DNA of 64,000 bases from Phycisphaerales bacterium (GCA_020850415.1 JADZER010000030.1:161049-225048); one strand, 5' to 3'. Shown: positions 52,879 to 63,317, counted from the first letter of the stretch. A program made the numbers and translations. Notes: generated from the letters alone by a model not told the origin.

Positions 52879-53445
52879 TCAGCTCCCGACCGTCAGCCCC
52901 ACCGGCTGCGCCCGGGGCTGGTAGTTCGGCTGCACCGACACGCCCAGCGGGCTCCGCTTGCCGCCCGGGCCCTTCGGGATCCGGTCCTCGTCGATCATCC
53001 GCTGGATCGTCATCACCGCCTCGATCAGCATCTCCGGGCGCGGCGGGCACCCCGGCACATACACATCCACCGGGATGAACTGGTCGCACCCCTGCACGCA
53101 CGCGTAGGTGTCGAACACCCCGCCCGTCGAGGCGCACGCCCCCATCGAGATCACCCACTTAGGCTCGGTCATCTGCTCGTACATCCGCTGCAGCACCGGC
53201 AGCATCTTGATCCCGATCCGCCCCGCCACGATCAAGAGGTCGCTCTGACGCGGGCTGAACCGCATCACCTCCGCCCCAAACCTCGCAAGGTCGTACCGGC
53301 TGCACGCCGTCGCCATCAGCTCGATCCCGCAGCAGGCGGTCGCGAACGGCATCGGCCACACCGAGCTGCGCCGCGCCCAGTTGATCACCCGCTGCAGCTG
53401 CGTGGTCAGCATCAGGTCGGTCGGCAGGGCGGTCTCGATTCCCAT
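52879..53445 (-). CDS. nuoB: NADH-quinone oxidoreductase subunit B
   Basis: 188 residues. It carries the tetrahedral N2 cluster cysteines: the tandem pair in [18 protein letters not shown], and [26 protein letters not shown] is conserved. NuoB is the central electron-transfer subunit of complex I that hands electrons to quinone. No other nuo genes adjoin it; the SDR follows and an ACT protein precedes it. Confidence 0.97.
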   Translation of the reverse strand: MGIETALPTDLMLTTQLQRVINWARRSSVWPMPFATACCGIELMATACSRYDLARFGAEVMRFSPRQSDLLIVAGRIGIKMLPVLQRMYEQMTEPKWVISMGACASTGGVFDTYACVQGCDQFIPVDVYVPGCPPRPEMLIEAVMTIQRMIDEDRIPKGPGGKRSPLGVSVQPNYQPRAQPVGLTVGS

Positions 53446-53526
53446 GCGGTGCTCCCTGTAGTGCCGCCGGCCCGGCGACGGGGGACTGTAGGGGCAGAAT
53501 GGCCCAAACGGCCATTTGGCCCCTTC

Positions 53527-53943
53527 CTACACCACACCCCGGATAATCGCCTCGGCCTTGTCCGCGTCGTCCACCCGCAGGATGCACCGCGCCGGCGTCC
53601 CGTTCTGCGACGGCGACTGGTAGGCATACCGGACATTCACGCCCGCCGCCGCCAGCTTCACCGCCGCACCGCGGAACGACGCGGGGTTCTCCCCCAGCCC
53701 GACCGCCAGCACCTCCGCCTCGGCCACCGGCCCCGCCCCGATGTCCGTGACGCTCTCCACCACTTTCCGCACCGCCGCCTCCGGCTCTCCCAGCAGCCGG
53801 ACGAGCCCCTTGCCGTTCTGCTCCACCACCGACAGCGCCGTGACCACTGCCCCGGCCGCCGCCAGAGCCTCGAGAACCCCGGCCAGCTCCCCCGGGCGGT
53901 CCGTCAGGTAGACGCTGAACTCCTTGACGCGGGCGACCTCCAT
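53527..53943 (-). CDS. ACT domain protein (tandem)
   Basis: 138 residues with two ACT folds: VKEFSVYLTDRPGELAGVLEALAAAGAVVTALSVVE and EVLAVGLGENPASFRGAAVKLAAAGVNVRYAYQS. ACT domains bind small ligands, usually amino acids. No enzymatic domain is attached, so it is probably an allosteric or regulatory subunit. Upstream of nuoB on the same strand, with an 81-base gap. Confidence 0.88.
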   Translation of the reverse strand: MEVARVKEFSVYLTDRPGELAGVLEALAAAGAVVTALSVVEQNGKGLVRLLGEPEAAVRKVVESVTDIGAGPVAEAEVLAVGLGENPASFRGAAVKLAAAGVNVRYAYQSPSQNGTPARCILRVDDADKAEAIIRGVV

Positions 53944-54167
53944 GCGTGCTCCGTTCTCCCCACGCCTGTGCGGGGCCGAGTCGGGCGGGAATGCCCGATA
54001 TCGGCGGTCCTCCGTGCCCTCTCGCCGCGGAGCGTCGAAAAGGGCGGAAGCCTAGCACCCCATTCGCACGCGGGCCACCCCGGCCGCCTCCCCGCTGATT
54101 GGAACAAGTTCGGGTTCGGCGAAGAGCACCCGCCCGGCCGGCGCGCCCCCCCCAGCTCGCCCCGAGG

Positions 54168-55727
54168 TCAGCCCAGCCCGGCGGTCGCGCTCGGCGTGCC
54201 GGTCTCGGCCGGTGCGCTCGCCGCGGCCGGCGCAGCCGGTCTCTCCCCCATCAGGTCCGCCAGGCTCATCCCCGCCGCCGCCTCACGCTGGGCCCGTCGC
54301 AGCGCGGCCAGACGCCCGCCCTCGCCCTCGACCCGCCCGCTCTCGGCCATCCGCCCGGCCAGGTCGATCAGCTCGATCGCCGAGACCTCCTCGGCCGGGC
54401 GGGCCAGGGCGAAGACCTCCCGCTCCTGCCCCACCGGCACCCGGTTGAGCACCGTCGCATCCGTCAGCCGCTCCAGCATCGTCAGCGAGGTCTTCTCGTC
54501 CAGCCCCACCGCCTTGGCGATATCCGCGACGCCCGCCTTCTCCCCTACCGCGAACCTGCGGGCCACCTCCACCGCCACCCGCACCAGCGTGAGCGGGTCG
54601 ACAAGCACCGGCCCCCGGTGCTCGTCGTCCGCCACCGCGAAGGTCTGGAAGTGCTGCAGCACATAGCTGATCTGCAGCCCGCTGAGCACGATGATCCAGG
54701 TGATGTACACCCACAGCAGGAACAGCGGCACCAGCGCGATCGCGCCGTAGAGCGTCTCCGTGCTCGAGTTCGCCGCGAAGATCTGGAACCCCGACTTGCC
54801 CGCCTCCCAGAAGACCGCCGCGAGGATCGCCCCGATCGCGGCACACCGCATGTTCACCCGCGCGTTGGGCACCGTCGTGTACACGAAAAACAGCAGGAAG
54901 AAATCGATGAACACGCTCACCAGCTTGCCCGCGGCGATGGCGCCGGGGGTCGTCTTCTCGTCCTTCTTATCCTTCGGATCGCCCGTGCCGCCCGGCGTGC
55001 TGTCACCGGCCGCGGCACCCCCGTCCCCCGCCGGCGGCGTCCGCGGGGCCTCCCCGCCCTCGTCGGACGCGGGCGGCGTCTCGGCCGACGCACCCCCCGG
55101 CTGTTGCTGCTTCTGCCCGATACTCGCCCACCTCGCCAGCACATCCTGCGCCTGGTCGCCCACATAGAAGGTGCCCACCAGGAAGATCGACCCCAGCGTC
55201 AGCGTCGTCCAGTACTGCGTCACACGCCGCACCCAGCTCCGCCCAGTCGGCGCACGGTAGATGTGGTTGGCCGACCGCTCGATCTCCACCATGAACGAGA
55301 TCGCCGCGTACGCCAGGATGAACAGGCCCCCCACGCTGATGGCCACGAACGACACGCCGCGGACCTTCGCCACGAGCGACTTGAGCCAGTCGTCCAGCGC
55401 CGTCGGCGGCTGGGTCACGCCCGCCGCGCCCAGCTCGCCCGGAACCGTGGGCGTCCCATCGGACTCGGACTTCACGACGATCTCGTTGAGCCCCGTCAGG
55501 TCGAGCACGCGCTCCACCGCGTCGGTCACCTGCTCGTCGGACGCGAACCCGCCCAGCACCGCCACGCCGATCGCGATCATCGGGATCAGCCCGAACACCG
55601 TCCGGTACGACAACGCCGCGGCCATCCGCGAGATGTTGCTCCCCGCCACCACCCGCAACGCCCGACGCAGCTGCGCAAGCAGGCTCGGCTGGATCGCAAA
55701 CCGGCTTGTCCCGCCCGTCTCGCTCAC
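54168..55727 (-). CDS. YihY/BrkB-family membrane protein
   Basis: 519 residues. SNISRMAAALSYRTVFGLIPMIAIGVAVLGG opens the YihY domain of six or so membrane helices. A hydrophilic insertion rich in Pro, Glu and Gly (residues about 205-255: GGASAETPPASDEGGEAPRT) divides the helices, and the C-terminal 120 residues are an extra soluble domain (LVRVAVEVARRFAVGEKAGVADIAKAVGLDEKTSLTMLERL, winged-helix-like). The function is unknown. The GTG start overlaps the upstream stop (GTGA). Confidence 0.9.
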   Translation of the reverse strand: MSETGGTSRFAIQPSLLAQLRRALRVVAGSNISRMAAALSYRTVFGLIPMIAIGVAVLGGFASDEQVTDAVERVLDLTGLNEIVVKSESDGTPTVPGELGAAGVTQPPTALDDWLKSLVAKVRGVSFVAISVGGLFILAYAAISFMVEIERSANHIYRAPTGRSWVRRVTQYWTTLTLGSIFLVGTFYVGDQAQDVLARWASIGQKQQQPGGASAETPPASDEGGEAPRTPPAGDGGAAAGDSTPGGTGDPKDKKDEKTTPGAIAAGKLVSVFIDFFLLFFVYTTVPNARVNMRCAAIGAILAAVFWEAGKSGFQIFAANSSTETLYGAIALVPLFLLWVYITWIIVLSGLQISYVLQHFQTFAVADDEHRGPVLVDPLTLVRVAVEVARRFAVGEKAGVADIAKAVGLDEKTSLTMLERLTDATVLNRVPVGQEREVFALARPAEEVSAIELIDLAGRMAESGRVEGEGGRLAALRRAQREAAAGMSLADLMGERPAAPAAASAPAETGTPSATAGLG

Positions 55728-56758
55728 CGCCCGCCCTCCGTCCGCCTCCCCGGCCCCCGCGTCGGCCTGCCCGAGCCCCGGGGCGCGGGCTTCCGCGCCG
55801 GCGCCTGTTTCGGCCCGGGCTTCCGTGCCGGCGCCGGCTTCGGCGCGGGCTTGGCGTTCGCCCCCCGCTTCGGTGCGGGCCGGTCCTCCGGCGCCGCCTC
55901 GGGGTTCTTGGCCGCCCGAGCGGCCGCCTTGCTCCCCCTATCGACCGCCCGCCGGAGCTGCTGCACCTCCACCAGGCTCAGCTCTCGCCATTCCCCCAGC
56001 GCCAGCCCCTTGAGCTTCAGCGGCCCCATGGCCACCCGCTCGAGCTTCTTCACCCGGCACCCCGCCCCCGCGAGCATCGGCCGCACCTGCCGGTTCCGGC
56101 CCTCCTTGAGCGTGATCTCCAGGATCGTCCCCTCCCCGTCGCGCCTGAGGATCGCCAGCTTCACATGGCCCGTCCACACCGCGCCGACCGCCCGACCCTC
56201 GCGCCGCTCGGCCAGGTAGATCCCCTTCTCCAGCTTCTCAAGGGCCTCCTCCTCGAGGTACCCCTTGACCAACGCCTGGTAGGACTTCTCGACGCCGAAC
56301 CTCGGGTGCGTCAGCTTGTTGGCCAGGTCGCCGTCGTTGGTCAGCAGCACGAGCCCGCGCGTCTCGTAGTCCAGCCGCCCCACGGGGTACAGCCGCGCCC
56401 CGGACGGGTGCTCGACCAGATCCAGCACCGTGCGCCTCGCCGACCCGGGCTCGTCCTCCACGGTCGTCAGCGTCTTGCCCGGCTTGTTGAGCATCACATA
56501 GATGTGCCGCTCGGGCCCCTCGATCACCGTGCCATCGACCTGCACCCGGTCCACCCCGGGCGTGATGAAGACCGGCAGCTCGAACACGGTCTTGCCGTTG
56601 ACCTTGACGCGCCCCTCCTCCACCAGCAGCTCGCTGTGACGACGCGAGGCCACCCCCGCGTCCGCGAGGAACCGCTGGAGCCTGACCCCGCCGGCCGGCC
56701 CCCCCTCCCCCGCGCCGGAGCTCCCGGGACGGGCTCGTTTCTTCCTTTCGCTCGGCAT
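55724..56758 (-). CDS. RsuA/RluB-family pseudouridine synthase
   Basis: 344 residues. S4 domain (VRLQRFLADAGVASRRHSELLVEEGRVKVNGK), then the catalytic GARLYPVGRLDYETRGLVLLTNDGDLAN with its active Asp, and EGRNRQVRPMLAGAG. It modifies a uridine in rRNA; RluB is the closest type. The last 75 residues form a Lys/Pro/Ala-rich tail (KPAPKPAPARKPGPK) of the kind seen on rRNA enzymes of high-GC bacteria. It overlaps yihY by 4 bases. Confidence 0.92.
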   Translation of the reverse strand: MPSERKKRARPGSSGAGEGGPAGGVRLQRFLADAGVASRRHSELLVEEGRVKVNGKTVFELPVFITPGVDRVQVDGTVIEGPERHIYVMLNKPGKTLTTVEDEPGSARRTVLDLVEHPSGARLYPVGRLDYETRGLVLLTNDGDLANKLTHPRFGVEKSYQALVKGYLEEEALEKLEKGIYLAERREGRAVGAVWTGHVKLAILRRDGEGTILEITLKEGRNRQVRPMLAGAGCRVKKLERVAMGPLKLKGLALGEWRELSLVEVQQLRRAVDRGSKAAARAAKNPEAAPEDRPAPKRGANAKPAPKPAPARKPGPKQAPARKPAPRGSGRPTRGPGRRTEGGR

Positions 56759-56883
56759 GGCCCAAGTCTATGCGGGCGGGGCGCCGGGTCTGTCCCGGCC
56801 CGGTCCGCCGCCCGTCCCTCGCGCAGACCGTCAGCCCCGCGCCGGACGGGCCCGCCCCGCGTGTGCCCGTACAATCGCCCCCG

Positions 56884-57990
56884 ATGCTCCCGGCAACCCC
56901 AACCCTCACCCTCGCCGACGCCTGGGTCCACGACCTCTACCCCTTCGTCCTGCGCTTCACCGACTCCCTCGGCATCCGCTGGTACGGCCTCGCCTACGCC
57001 GCCGCCTTCCTCATGGGGTACCTCCAGCTCAGGTTCCTCTCCCGCCGGGGCCTCATCAGCGTCCCCCCCCACCGCTGCGGCGATGTCATCCTCGCGGTCA
57101 TCGTCGGCGTCGTCGCCGGCGGGCGGCTCGGCTATGTCCTCTTCTACGAGCCCCCGCTGCTCTGGACCTTCACCGCCGCCCCGCCCTGGTGGGGCGTCCT
57201 CGCCATCAACCACGGCGGCATGGCCAGCCACGGCGGGATGATCGGCGTCATCCTCGCCGCCTGGCGCGTCAGCCGCGGCTGGACGCTCCCCGACGGCACG
57301 GTCGAGGGACGCTGCCCGCCCCTCCATGTCATGGATGTGCTCGCCTTCATCGCCCCCATCGGCCTGGCGTTCGGACGCCTCGCGAACTTCATCAACGGCG
57401 AGCTGCTCGGACGCGTCGTCGCCAAGCCCGGCGAGCCCGCGCCCTGGTGGAGCGTCCGCTTCCCCCAGGAAGTCCTCAGCGACCACCCCTGCTTCCGCTC
57501 CGAAGCCCAGGACCAGGCCCTCGACCAGCTCATCGCACGCTGGACCAACGCCGACGCCAACGAGACCTGGGTCCGCGGCTACGAACGCCTCGTCGAGACC
57601 ATCCAGGCCGGCGGGCAAGAAGGCAAACGCCTCGCCGCCGAGCTCGCCCCCCTCCTCTCGGCCCGCGTCCCCTCCCAGCTCGTCCAGGCCGCCGCCGAGG
57701 GGCTTGCTGTCGGCGTCGTGCTCTGGGCCGTCTGGGCCAGGCCCCGCAAGCCGGGCGTCGTCGGGGCGTGGTTCCTCATCTCCTACGGACTGCTGCGCAT
57801 CGCCACCGAGTTCGTCCGGCTCCCCGACGCCCAGTTCCACCTCCAGCACATCCTCGGCCTCAGCCGAGGCCAGTGGCTCAGCGCGCTCATGGTCATGATC
57901 GGCGCGATCGTGCTGCTCCGGATCCACCGCTCGAACGCACAACCGCTGGGCGGCTGGTGGCGCCGGTCCGCGAGCAAGGCCGCGGTCTGA
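56884..57990 (+). CDS. lgt: Prolipoprotein diacylglyceryl transferase
   Basis: 368 residues, seven membrane segments. FTDSLGIRWYGLAYAAAFLMGY starts the protein; INHGGMASHGGMIG contains the essential His region; GRLANFINGELLGR is the Lgt signature, with Ala for the usual Gly; and YGLLRIATEFVRLPD is near the end. A 70-residue cytoplasmic-type insertion (FRSEAQDQALDQLIARW...QEGKRLAAEL) lengthens it. It adds diacylglycerol to lipoprotein cysteines. ATG at 56884. Confidence 0.93.
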   Translation: MLPATPTLTLADAWVHDLYPFVLRFTDSLGIRWYGLAYAAAFLMGYLQLRFLSRRGLISVPPHRCGDVILAVIVGVVAGGRLGYVLFYEPPLLWTFTAAPPWWGVLAINHGGMASHGGMIGVILAAWRVSRGWTLPDGTVEGRCPPLHVMDVLAFIAPIGLAFGRLANFINGELLGRVVAKPGEPAPWWSVRFPQEVLSDHPCFRSEAQDQALDQLIARWTNADANETWVRGYERLVETIQAGGQEGKRLAAELAPLLSARVPSQLVQAAAEGLAVGVVLWAVWARPRKPGVVGAWFLISYGLLRIATEFVRLPDAQFHLQHILGLSRGQWLSALMVMIGAIVLLRIHRSNAQPLGGWWRRSASKAAV

Positions 57991-58000
57991 GCCGAGCGGA

Positions 58001-58408
58001 TCAGAGGAACCGGATGCTCATCGGGTACCGGTAGAACTCGCCCCGGCTCGCGGCCTTGGCCGCCATGATCATCCCGATCAGCCCCAGCACATACACACCG
58101 GGGATCAGCAGCGCCCCCACGCCGCAGGTCAGGATCGCGATCAGCGGCACGAGGGCCAGCATGTAGATCAGCAGCGAGATCTGGAAATTCACCGCCTCGC
58201 GCCCGTGGTCGTCGAGGAACGGCGAGTCCTCCTTGCGCGTCATCCACATCGCCAGCGGGGCGATCAGGATCACGATCGGCGCCACCAGGTTCCCCAGCAG
58301 CGCCAGGTGCATCCACATGGCGAACTGCCGCTCCGACGGGCTCGCGTCGTGGTCGACGAGGCGGTTCTGGGCGTTGGTCGAGAACTCGTCCATGGTGCTG
58401 GCGAACAC
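58001..58408 (-). CDS. DUF4870 membrane protein
   Basis: 135 residues. QFAMWMHLALLGNLVAPIVILIAPLAMWMTRKEDSPFLDDHGREAVNFQISLLIYMLA is a complete DUF4870 domain with three or four membrane helices; function unknown. The GTG at 58408 has GGGGAGG seven bases upstream, and an ATG lies five codons downstream. It converges with lgt. Confidence 0.88.
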   Translation of the reverse strand: MFASTMDEFSTNAQNRLVDHDASPSERQFAMWMHLALLGNLVAPIVILIAPLAMWMTRKEDSPFLDDHGREAVNFQISLLIYMLALVPLIAILTCGVGALLIPGVYVLGLIGMIMAAKAASRGEFYRYPMSIRFL

Positions 58409-58794
58409 GGCAAGGCCTCCCCGTGAAGTTCCGGAAACCCTCTCCGGACACTCATTGGGAGCACCACCCCCCGGCTTGCGGGCCCACCCAAGGGTACCCG
58501 ACCCCCACATCCGGGGGTCGCCTGGGCCAAACAGGGAACCGAAGACCCCACAGACCAGAAAAGAACCGGGCGGGCAGGCCTCGGAAGGCACCGACCGCCC
58601 GGCGTGAGTGGGCAACGCGTTCGGGGTCCGCAGGGGTCGGCGGCAACGCTGCCTCGCTTCCGCATCCCTGCGGCTCCGGAAACATGCCACGGGTTCGCGG
58701 GCATGCCAGCGGTTTGCGAAGAAACTGCGCATCGCACCCCGAGGTCCGCGCCCCGCCCCGGGCCCGACCGAGAACCCCCGCCCGGCACGCGCGC
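58409..58794. other. Structured intergenic region, no gene supported
   Basis: 386 bp. On the minus strand it is rich in short dyads such as CCGCAG/ATGCGG, GTTTCTTCGCAAAC and a repeated GGCATG, ending in an intrinsic terminator at 58556-58602. Closer to the DUF4870 gene lies TCCGGA-N7-TCCGGA, which could shield its ribosome binding site. A small RNA or long 3' UTR of the upstream gene is possible. I could not match it to RNase P, tmRNA, SRP or a known riboswitch. Confidence 0.4.
58556..58602 (-). terminator. Intrinsic terminator
   Basis: Arms CCGGGCGG (58566-58573) and CCGCCCGG (58595-58602) with an inner GGCCT/AGGC hairpin, followed on the minus strand by TTCTTTTCTG. It lies about 190 bases after the stop of the 58795-59925 gene. 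Confidence 0.7.
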
Positions 58795-59925
58795 TCAGTG
58801 CCCGAACAGGTTCGTCTGCCCGAACATCCCCTCCGCCTCGAAGTACCCCAGCGCCTCGTCCACCGACGCGAACACCTTCGTCGCCGTCTCCGTGATGAAC
58901 GGGCTCGGCGACTTCGCCGGCTTCCACACGATGTAGACCTCCTTCGTGTGCTCGAACGCGTGCTGCAGCTCACGCTCCACACCGCTCGACAGCCCCGGCA
59001 CACCGCCCGGCAGCTCCGGCACATAGCTCACGATCATGTCCGACTGATCGATCAGCTTGAAGTCCCGCATGTAGATCTGCCCGTCGATATCCCCCGCGAT
59101 ATCCAGAACCTCCCGGACCCGCACCCGGATCGGCTGCGCCGCCCCCCTCGACCCCCCGAAGCTGTGCGCCGTCACATCCAGCCAACCGTCGATGTGCCCC
59201 TCCTTCGCCGCCGCCAACGCACGGTCCAGCAGCAGCTTCTCGTCCACATCCCCCGGGTCAAAGGTGATGAAGTGCTCCGCCAGGCTCGCCCGGAACTGGT
59301 CGATCTCCGCCAGCACCTCCGGCATGTTCATCACATGGCTCATCGGGAAGCTCGGGTACACCGTCTTCATGTCCGGGCGGCACACCAGCCGGAACAGCGT
59401 CCGCACCGTGTCCTCATGGCGCCCGCGGCTCAGGATCGAGAACTGGCTGCCCTTCACCGCCTTGGCCATCAGCTCCGTCGCCAGGATCTCCTCCTCACGC
59501 CACACCATGCAGTCCTTCAGCGTCGCGTCCACATCGTGGTCCGCGTGCAGCCGGTGGTGCACCACCTCGATGTTGTCCACCAGACAGATGAATGTGTCGA
59601 TCCCCAGCTTCGCGATCTGGTCGAAGTCGAACGCGCTGAACAGCCCGTGACGCCACCGAAAGGTCGCGTGCGTGTTCACGATGATGTTCGGCTGCCCCGC
59701 CGACTCCGCGATCACATCCTTGAACGCCGCCCGACGCAGGCTGTTCAGCCGGCTGATCGGCAGGTCCAGGATCTTCCCCCCCCGCACATCCGGCGCCTCA
59801 CCGTACATGATGTCCCCGATGTGGTACAACTCCAATGACTCCCCCTGCTGACCCGCGAACTCGCGGGCACGCTGGAGGTAGGGCTTCTTGTCCATGCCGA
59901 CCTGGCCGGTGATCAACGCTCGCAT
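58795..59925 (-). CDS. P-loop kinase-like protein fused to a deoxyribosyltransferase-like domain
   Basis: 376 residues. The start MRALITGQVGMDKKPYLQRA resembles an adenylate-kinase-type P-loop in which the final Ser/Thr is replaced. The central region (FRWRHGLFSAFDFDQIAKLGIDTFICLVDNIEVVHHRL) resembles the second half of such kinases. The C-terminal 130 residues (MRDFKLIDQSDMIVSYVPELPGGVPGLSSGVERELQHAFEHTKEVYIVW) look like a nucleoside 2-deoxyribosyltransferase or DUF4406 fold. That makes a nucleotide-related role likely, but activity is not demonstrated. Confidence 0.7.
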   Translation of the reverse strand: MRALITGQVGMDKKPYLQRAREFAGQQGESLELYHIGDIMYGEAPDVRGGKILDLPISRLNSLRRAAFKDVIAESAGQPNIIVNTHATFRWRHGLFSAFDFDQIAKLGIDTFICLVDNIEVVHHRLHADHDVDATLKDCMVWREEEILATELMAKAVKGSQFSILSRGRHEDTVRTLFRLVCRPDMKTVYPSFPMSHVMNMPEVLAEIDQFRASLAEHFITFDPGDVDEKLLLDRALAAAKEGHIDGWLDVTAHSFGGSRGAAQPIRVRVREVLDIAGDIDGQIYMRDFKLIDQSDMIVSYVPELPGGVPGLSSGVERELQHAFEHTKEVYIVWKPAKSPSPFITETATKVFASVDEALGYFEAEGMFGQTNLFGH

Positions 59926-59960
59926 GTGTTAGGCCTTTGCTTGGAGGTATGCCGACGCTC

Positions 59961-59966
59961 ACTATA
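59961..59966 (-). promoter_or_regulatory. Probable -10 box of the P-loop fusion gene
   Basis: TATAGT on the minus strand, 35 bases before the ATG at 59925. A convincing -35 was not identified. The 195-bp gap to the pilin-like gene on the other strand otherwise shows no gene. Confidence 0.4.
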
Positions 59967-60120
59967 AGATCGTCGAAAGCCCCCGGTGACGCCGCAACCC
60001 ACGCGCCCCCCGGCGGTATGGGAAGCTGACCACTGCCACGGCCGCCCGCGCGGGGCGGCGACGCAACACCTCGCGGGAAGGGCATCGGCAGTCCAGGGAC
60101 AACCAGAAAGGCAACACACC

Positions 60121-61119
60121 ATGCGCCGGGCGTTCACGCTGATCGAACTGCTGATGGTCATCGCCATCATCTCGCTCCTCATGGGCATCCTCCTCCCCGC
60201 CATCGGCATGGCCCGCCGCCACGCCCAGTCGGTCGTCGGCAACGCCAACCTCCGCTCCCTCACCCAGATGATGACCATGTACACCGGCGACAATCACGAC
60301 GCCTTCCTGAACCCCTTCCACACCGGCTGCACCGGCGAGTCGCCCTGCTGCCGACCCGACTGCACCGACGCCTACATCCCCGTCCCCCTCGACGACGACG
60401 GCAACGCGCAGGGGGTATGCCGCACCTGGGACTTCGGCGTCCCCTCCGACGACGACTACGCCACCGAGTACTTCTCCTACTACTGGTACAGCTACCTCAA
60501 GGCCCTCGAAGACGCCCCCCCGTTCGCCGAGGAGCAGGTCTCCCCCGCCGACGCCCACATCCGCGCCCTCAGCCAGAACTACCGCGACTCCGCCGCCGGC
60601 GCCGGGGAGCCCAGCCTCTGGCCCAGCTCGTTCCTCTACTCCCCCACATTCTGGATCTCCCCCGAGCGGTACGACCCCGGATGCGGGCGACAGCCCAACG
60701 ACCTCAACCGCTACGGCAAGACCCAACTCCAGGCCTCCGTCGCGTTCCCAAGCTCCAAGGTCCTCCTCTTCGAGCGCATGGACCTCGAGCAGCGCGAGCG
60801 CGTCCGCATCGAGCCCAGCGACGCCATCCGCGAGGGTTCGCCGCCGGCGTGGAACAACCTCCGGGCAACCACCGCCGTTTCCGTCGTCGACGGCAGCGTC
60901 GAAGAGGTCTCCATGCTCGAGCTCTACAGCAAGACCGAGGACCCCAACTGGGACACCGCACCCGTCGGCGTCGGACGAACCCTCGACGAGCCGCCAATCG
61001 TCTTGAACAAGTCCGCCAGCCCCGGCGTCCTCGGCGGCGGCAACCGCACCGACGGCGAGTACCCCCTATTCTTCTGGGCCACCCAATGGGGAGTGCAGGG
61101 CCGAGACCTGCCACGCTGA
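60121..61119 (+). CDS. Prepilin-like protein (type II secretion/pilin family)
   Basis: 332 residues. RRAFTLIELLMVIAIISLLMGILLPAI is a class III prepilin signal: cleavage before Phe4, Glu at mature position 5. The globular part (residues 40-332) is Cys-containing and resembles the planctomycete DUF1559-like pseudopilins. ATTAVSVVDGSVEEVS is near the usual H-x9-DG site, whose His is missing. GAAAGG precedes the ATG. The next gene starts 2 bases after its stop. Confidence 0.88.
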   Translation: MRRAFTLIELLMVIAIISLLMGILLPAIGMARRHAQSVVGNANLRSLTQMMTMYTGDNHDAFLNPFHTGCTGESPCCRPDCTDAYIPVPLDDDGNAQGVCRTWDFGVPSDDDYATEYFSYYWYSYLKALEDAPPFAEEQVSPADAHIRALSQNYRDSAAGAGEPSLWPSSFLYSPTFWISPERYDPGCGRQPNDLNRYGKTQLQASVAFPSSKVLLFERMDLEQRERVRIEPSDAIREGSPPAWNNLRATTAVSVVDGSVEEVSMLELYSKTEDPNWDTAPVGVGRTLDEPPIVLNKSASPGVLGGGNRTDGEYPLFFWATQWGVQGRDLPR

Positions 61120-61121
61120 AC

Positions 61122-61529
61122 ATGGGCTACTTCGAACGACATCTCAGCGCCGTCGGAGAAGCCGTAGACGACGGCCTCGACCGCGCCCGCGACAAGACCC
61201 GCGACCTCTGCGACACCAGCGGCTGGTCCGACCGCGCCGAGCGAGCCCGCGAGCACGCCCGTGAGAAGCGCGAGGTCGCCCAGCGCGCCGCCTCCGGGCT
61301 CTGGAGAGACCTCGGCGAAGACCGCCAGCGGACCATCCTCGCCATCCTCGCCGCCGCGGCCGTCGTCGCCGTCGCCCTCATCGGCAGGTCCCTCCTCATC
61401 AACAAGCCCGCCGGCCCAACCCGGGCCGAGATCCAGCTCGTCGAGCAAGCCAAGCAGCAGAGCGCCACCGGGGGCCACTGGGCCGCCACCAGCAAGCCCT
61501 CCAGCGCCACCCCCTGGGGCCGCCCATAG
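61122..61529 (+). CDS. Small helical membrane protein
   Basis: 135 residues, not recognised. The N-terminal 65 residues are charged and helical (GEAVDDGLDRARDKTRDLCD, ERAREHAREKREVAQRAASG), followed by one membrane helix (RTILAILAAAAVVAVALIGRSLLI) and a short polar tail. It starts directly after the prepilin-like gene, so the two are probably co-transcribed and could act together in pilus or secretion assembly (inference). Confidence 0.65.
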   Translation: MGYFERHLSAVGEAVDDGLDRARDKTRDLCDTSGWSDRAERAREHAREKREVAQRAASGLWRDLGEDRQRTILAILAAAAVVAVALIGRSLLINKPAGPTRAEIQLVEQAKQQSATGGHWAATSKPSSATPWGRP

Positions 61530-61616
61530 CCCGACGCACAACCCCGCCACGCCCGGCGCACACCCCCGTCGCGCCTACACTCCAGACCCATTCATCCTCA
61601 TCTCACGGAGGCCGGC

Positions 61617-62606
<990 letters not shown>

Positions 62607-62658
62607 GCCAGCCCGCCTCCCGCTGGCCCGACACCCCCGATCGGCCGATAGCAAGGCC

Positions 62659-63312
62659 ATGACCGGACCAGTATTCGTCTGCCCCCACTGCCGCTACGAC
62701 CTGACCAGCTCCGTCGAGAGCCGTTGCCCCGAGTGCGGCCGCGCGTTCGAGGTGGTGCCGAGCGTCCCGGACGCGCCGCGCCGTGGCCGGCTCGGCCCGA
62801 TCGCCGGGGCGCCGCTCACACTCGCCGGCCTCGCCGCGTGGCTCGCACTCCCTGGCACCGGCGCGTGGCTCGACCTCGGGAGCCTCCTGCTGATCACCTG
62901 CGCGCTCCCAGGCGTCATGCTGTGCACGCACGGCGCCCCCGGGCTCGCTAACGCGGTCCGCTGCCTGGGCCCCGCGCACCCGGACCGATACCACCGCAGA
63001 CACGCCGTCCGCTGGTGGCGCGAGGCCGCCATCCTCGCGATGCTCCTCAGCGTCATCGCCGCCACAGCCCGCGCCATCGCACTGCTCCAGCAACTCGCCG
63101 ACCCCGCCGAACTCGGGAGATCCATCGCCGCGAGCCTCTTCGCCCAGCTCTACGCCGCCGCCGCGGCAACCGCCCTGCTCCTCTGCTCAAGCCGCGTCGC
63201 ACGCAGAGGCGATCACGACGCACAGCTCACCACGCGCCCCGCCCTCACCGCCGCGGCAACACTCGCGTGCTCCGCCGCCACCCTCCTCCTCATCTCGCAA
63301 GCCACCCGCTGA
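62659..63312 (+). CDS. Zinc-ribbon membrane protein
   Basis: 217 residues. VCPHCRYDLTSSVESRCPECGRAFE is the planctomycete-style N-terminal zinc ribbon. About four membrane helices follow (for example PLTLAGLAAWLALPGTGAWL, LLLITCALPGVMLC, AILAMLLSVIAATARAIALL). Function unknown; similar in layout to the 40688-41623 protein. Start ATG at 62659. Confidence 0.75.
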   Translation: MTGPVFVCPHCRYDLTSSVESRCPECGRAFEVVPSVPDAPRRGRLGPIAGAPLTLAGLAAWLALPGTGAWLDLGSLLLITCALPGVMLCTHGAPGLANAVRCLGPAHPDRYHRRHAVRWWREAAILAMLLSVIAATARAIALLQQLADPAELGRSIAASLFAQLYAAAAATALLLCSSRVARRGDHDAQLTTRPALTAAATLACSAATLLLISQATR

Positions 63313-63317
63313 TCAGC

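Noticed and set aside
58409..58794. RNase P RNA, tmRNA or SRP RNA
   Set aside because: Looked for the conserved GGAAAGTCC/ACAGAA, tmRNA end and SRP loop sequences and found none.
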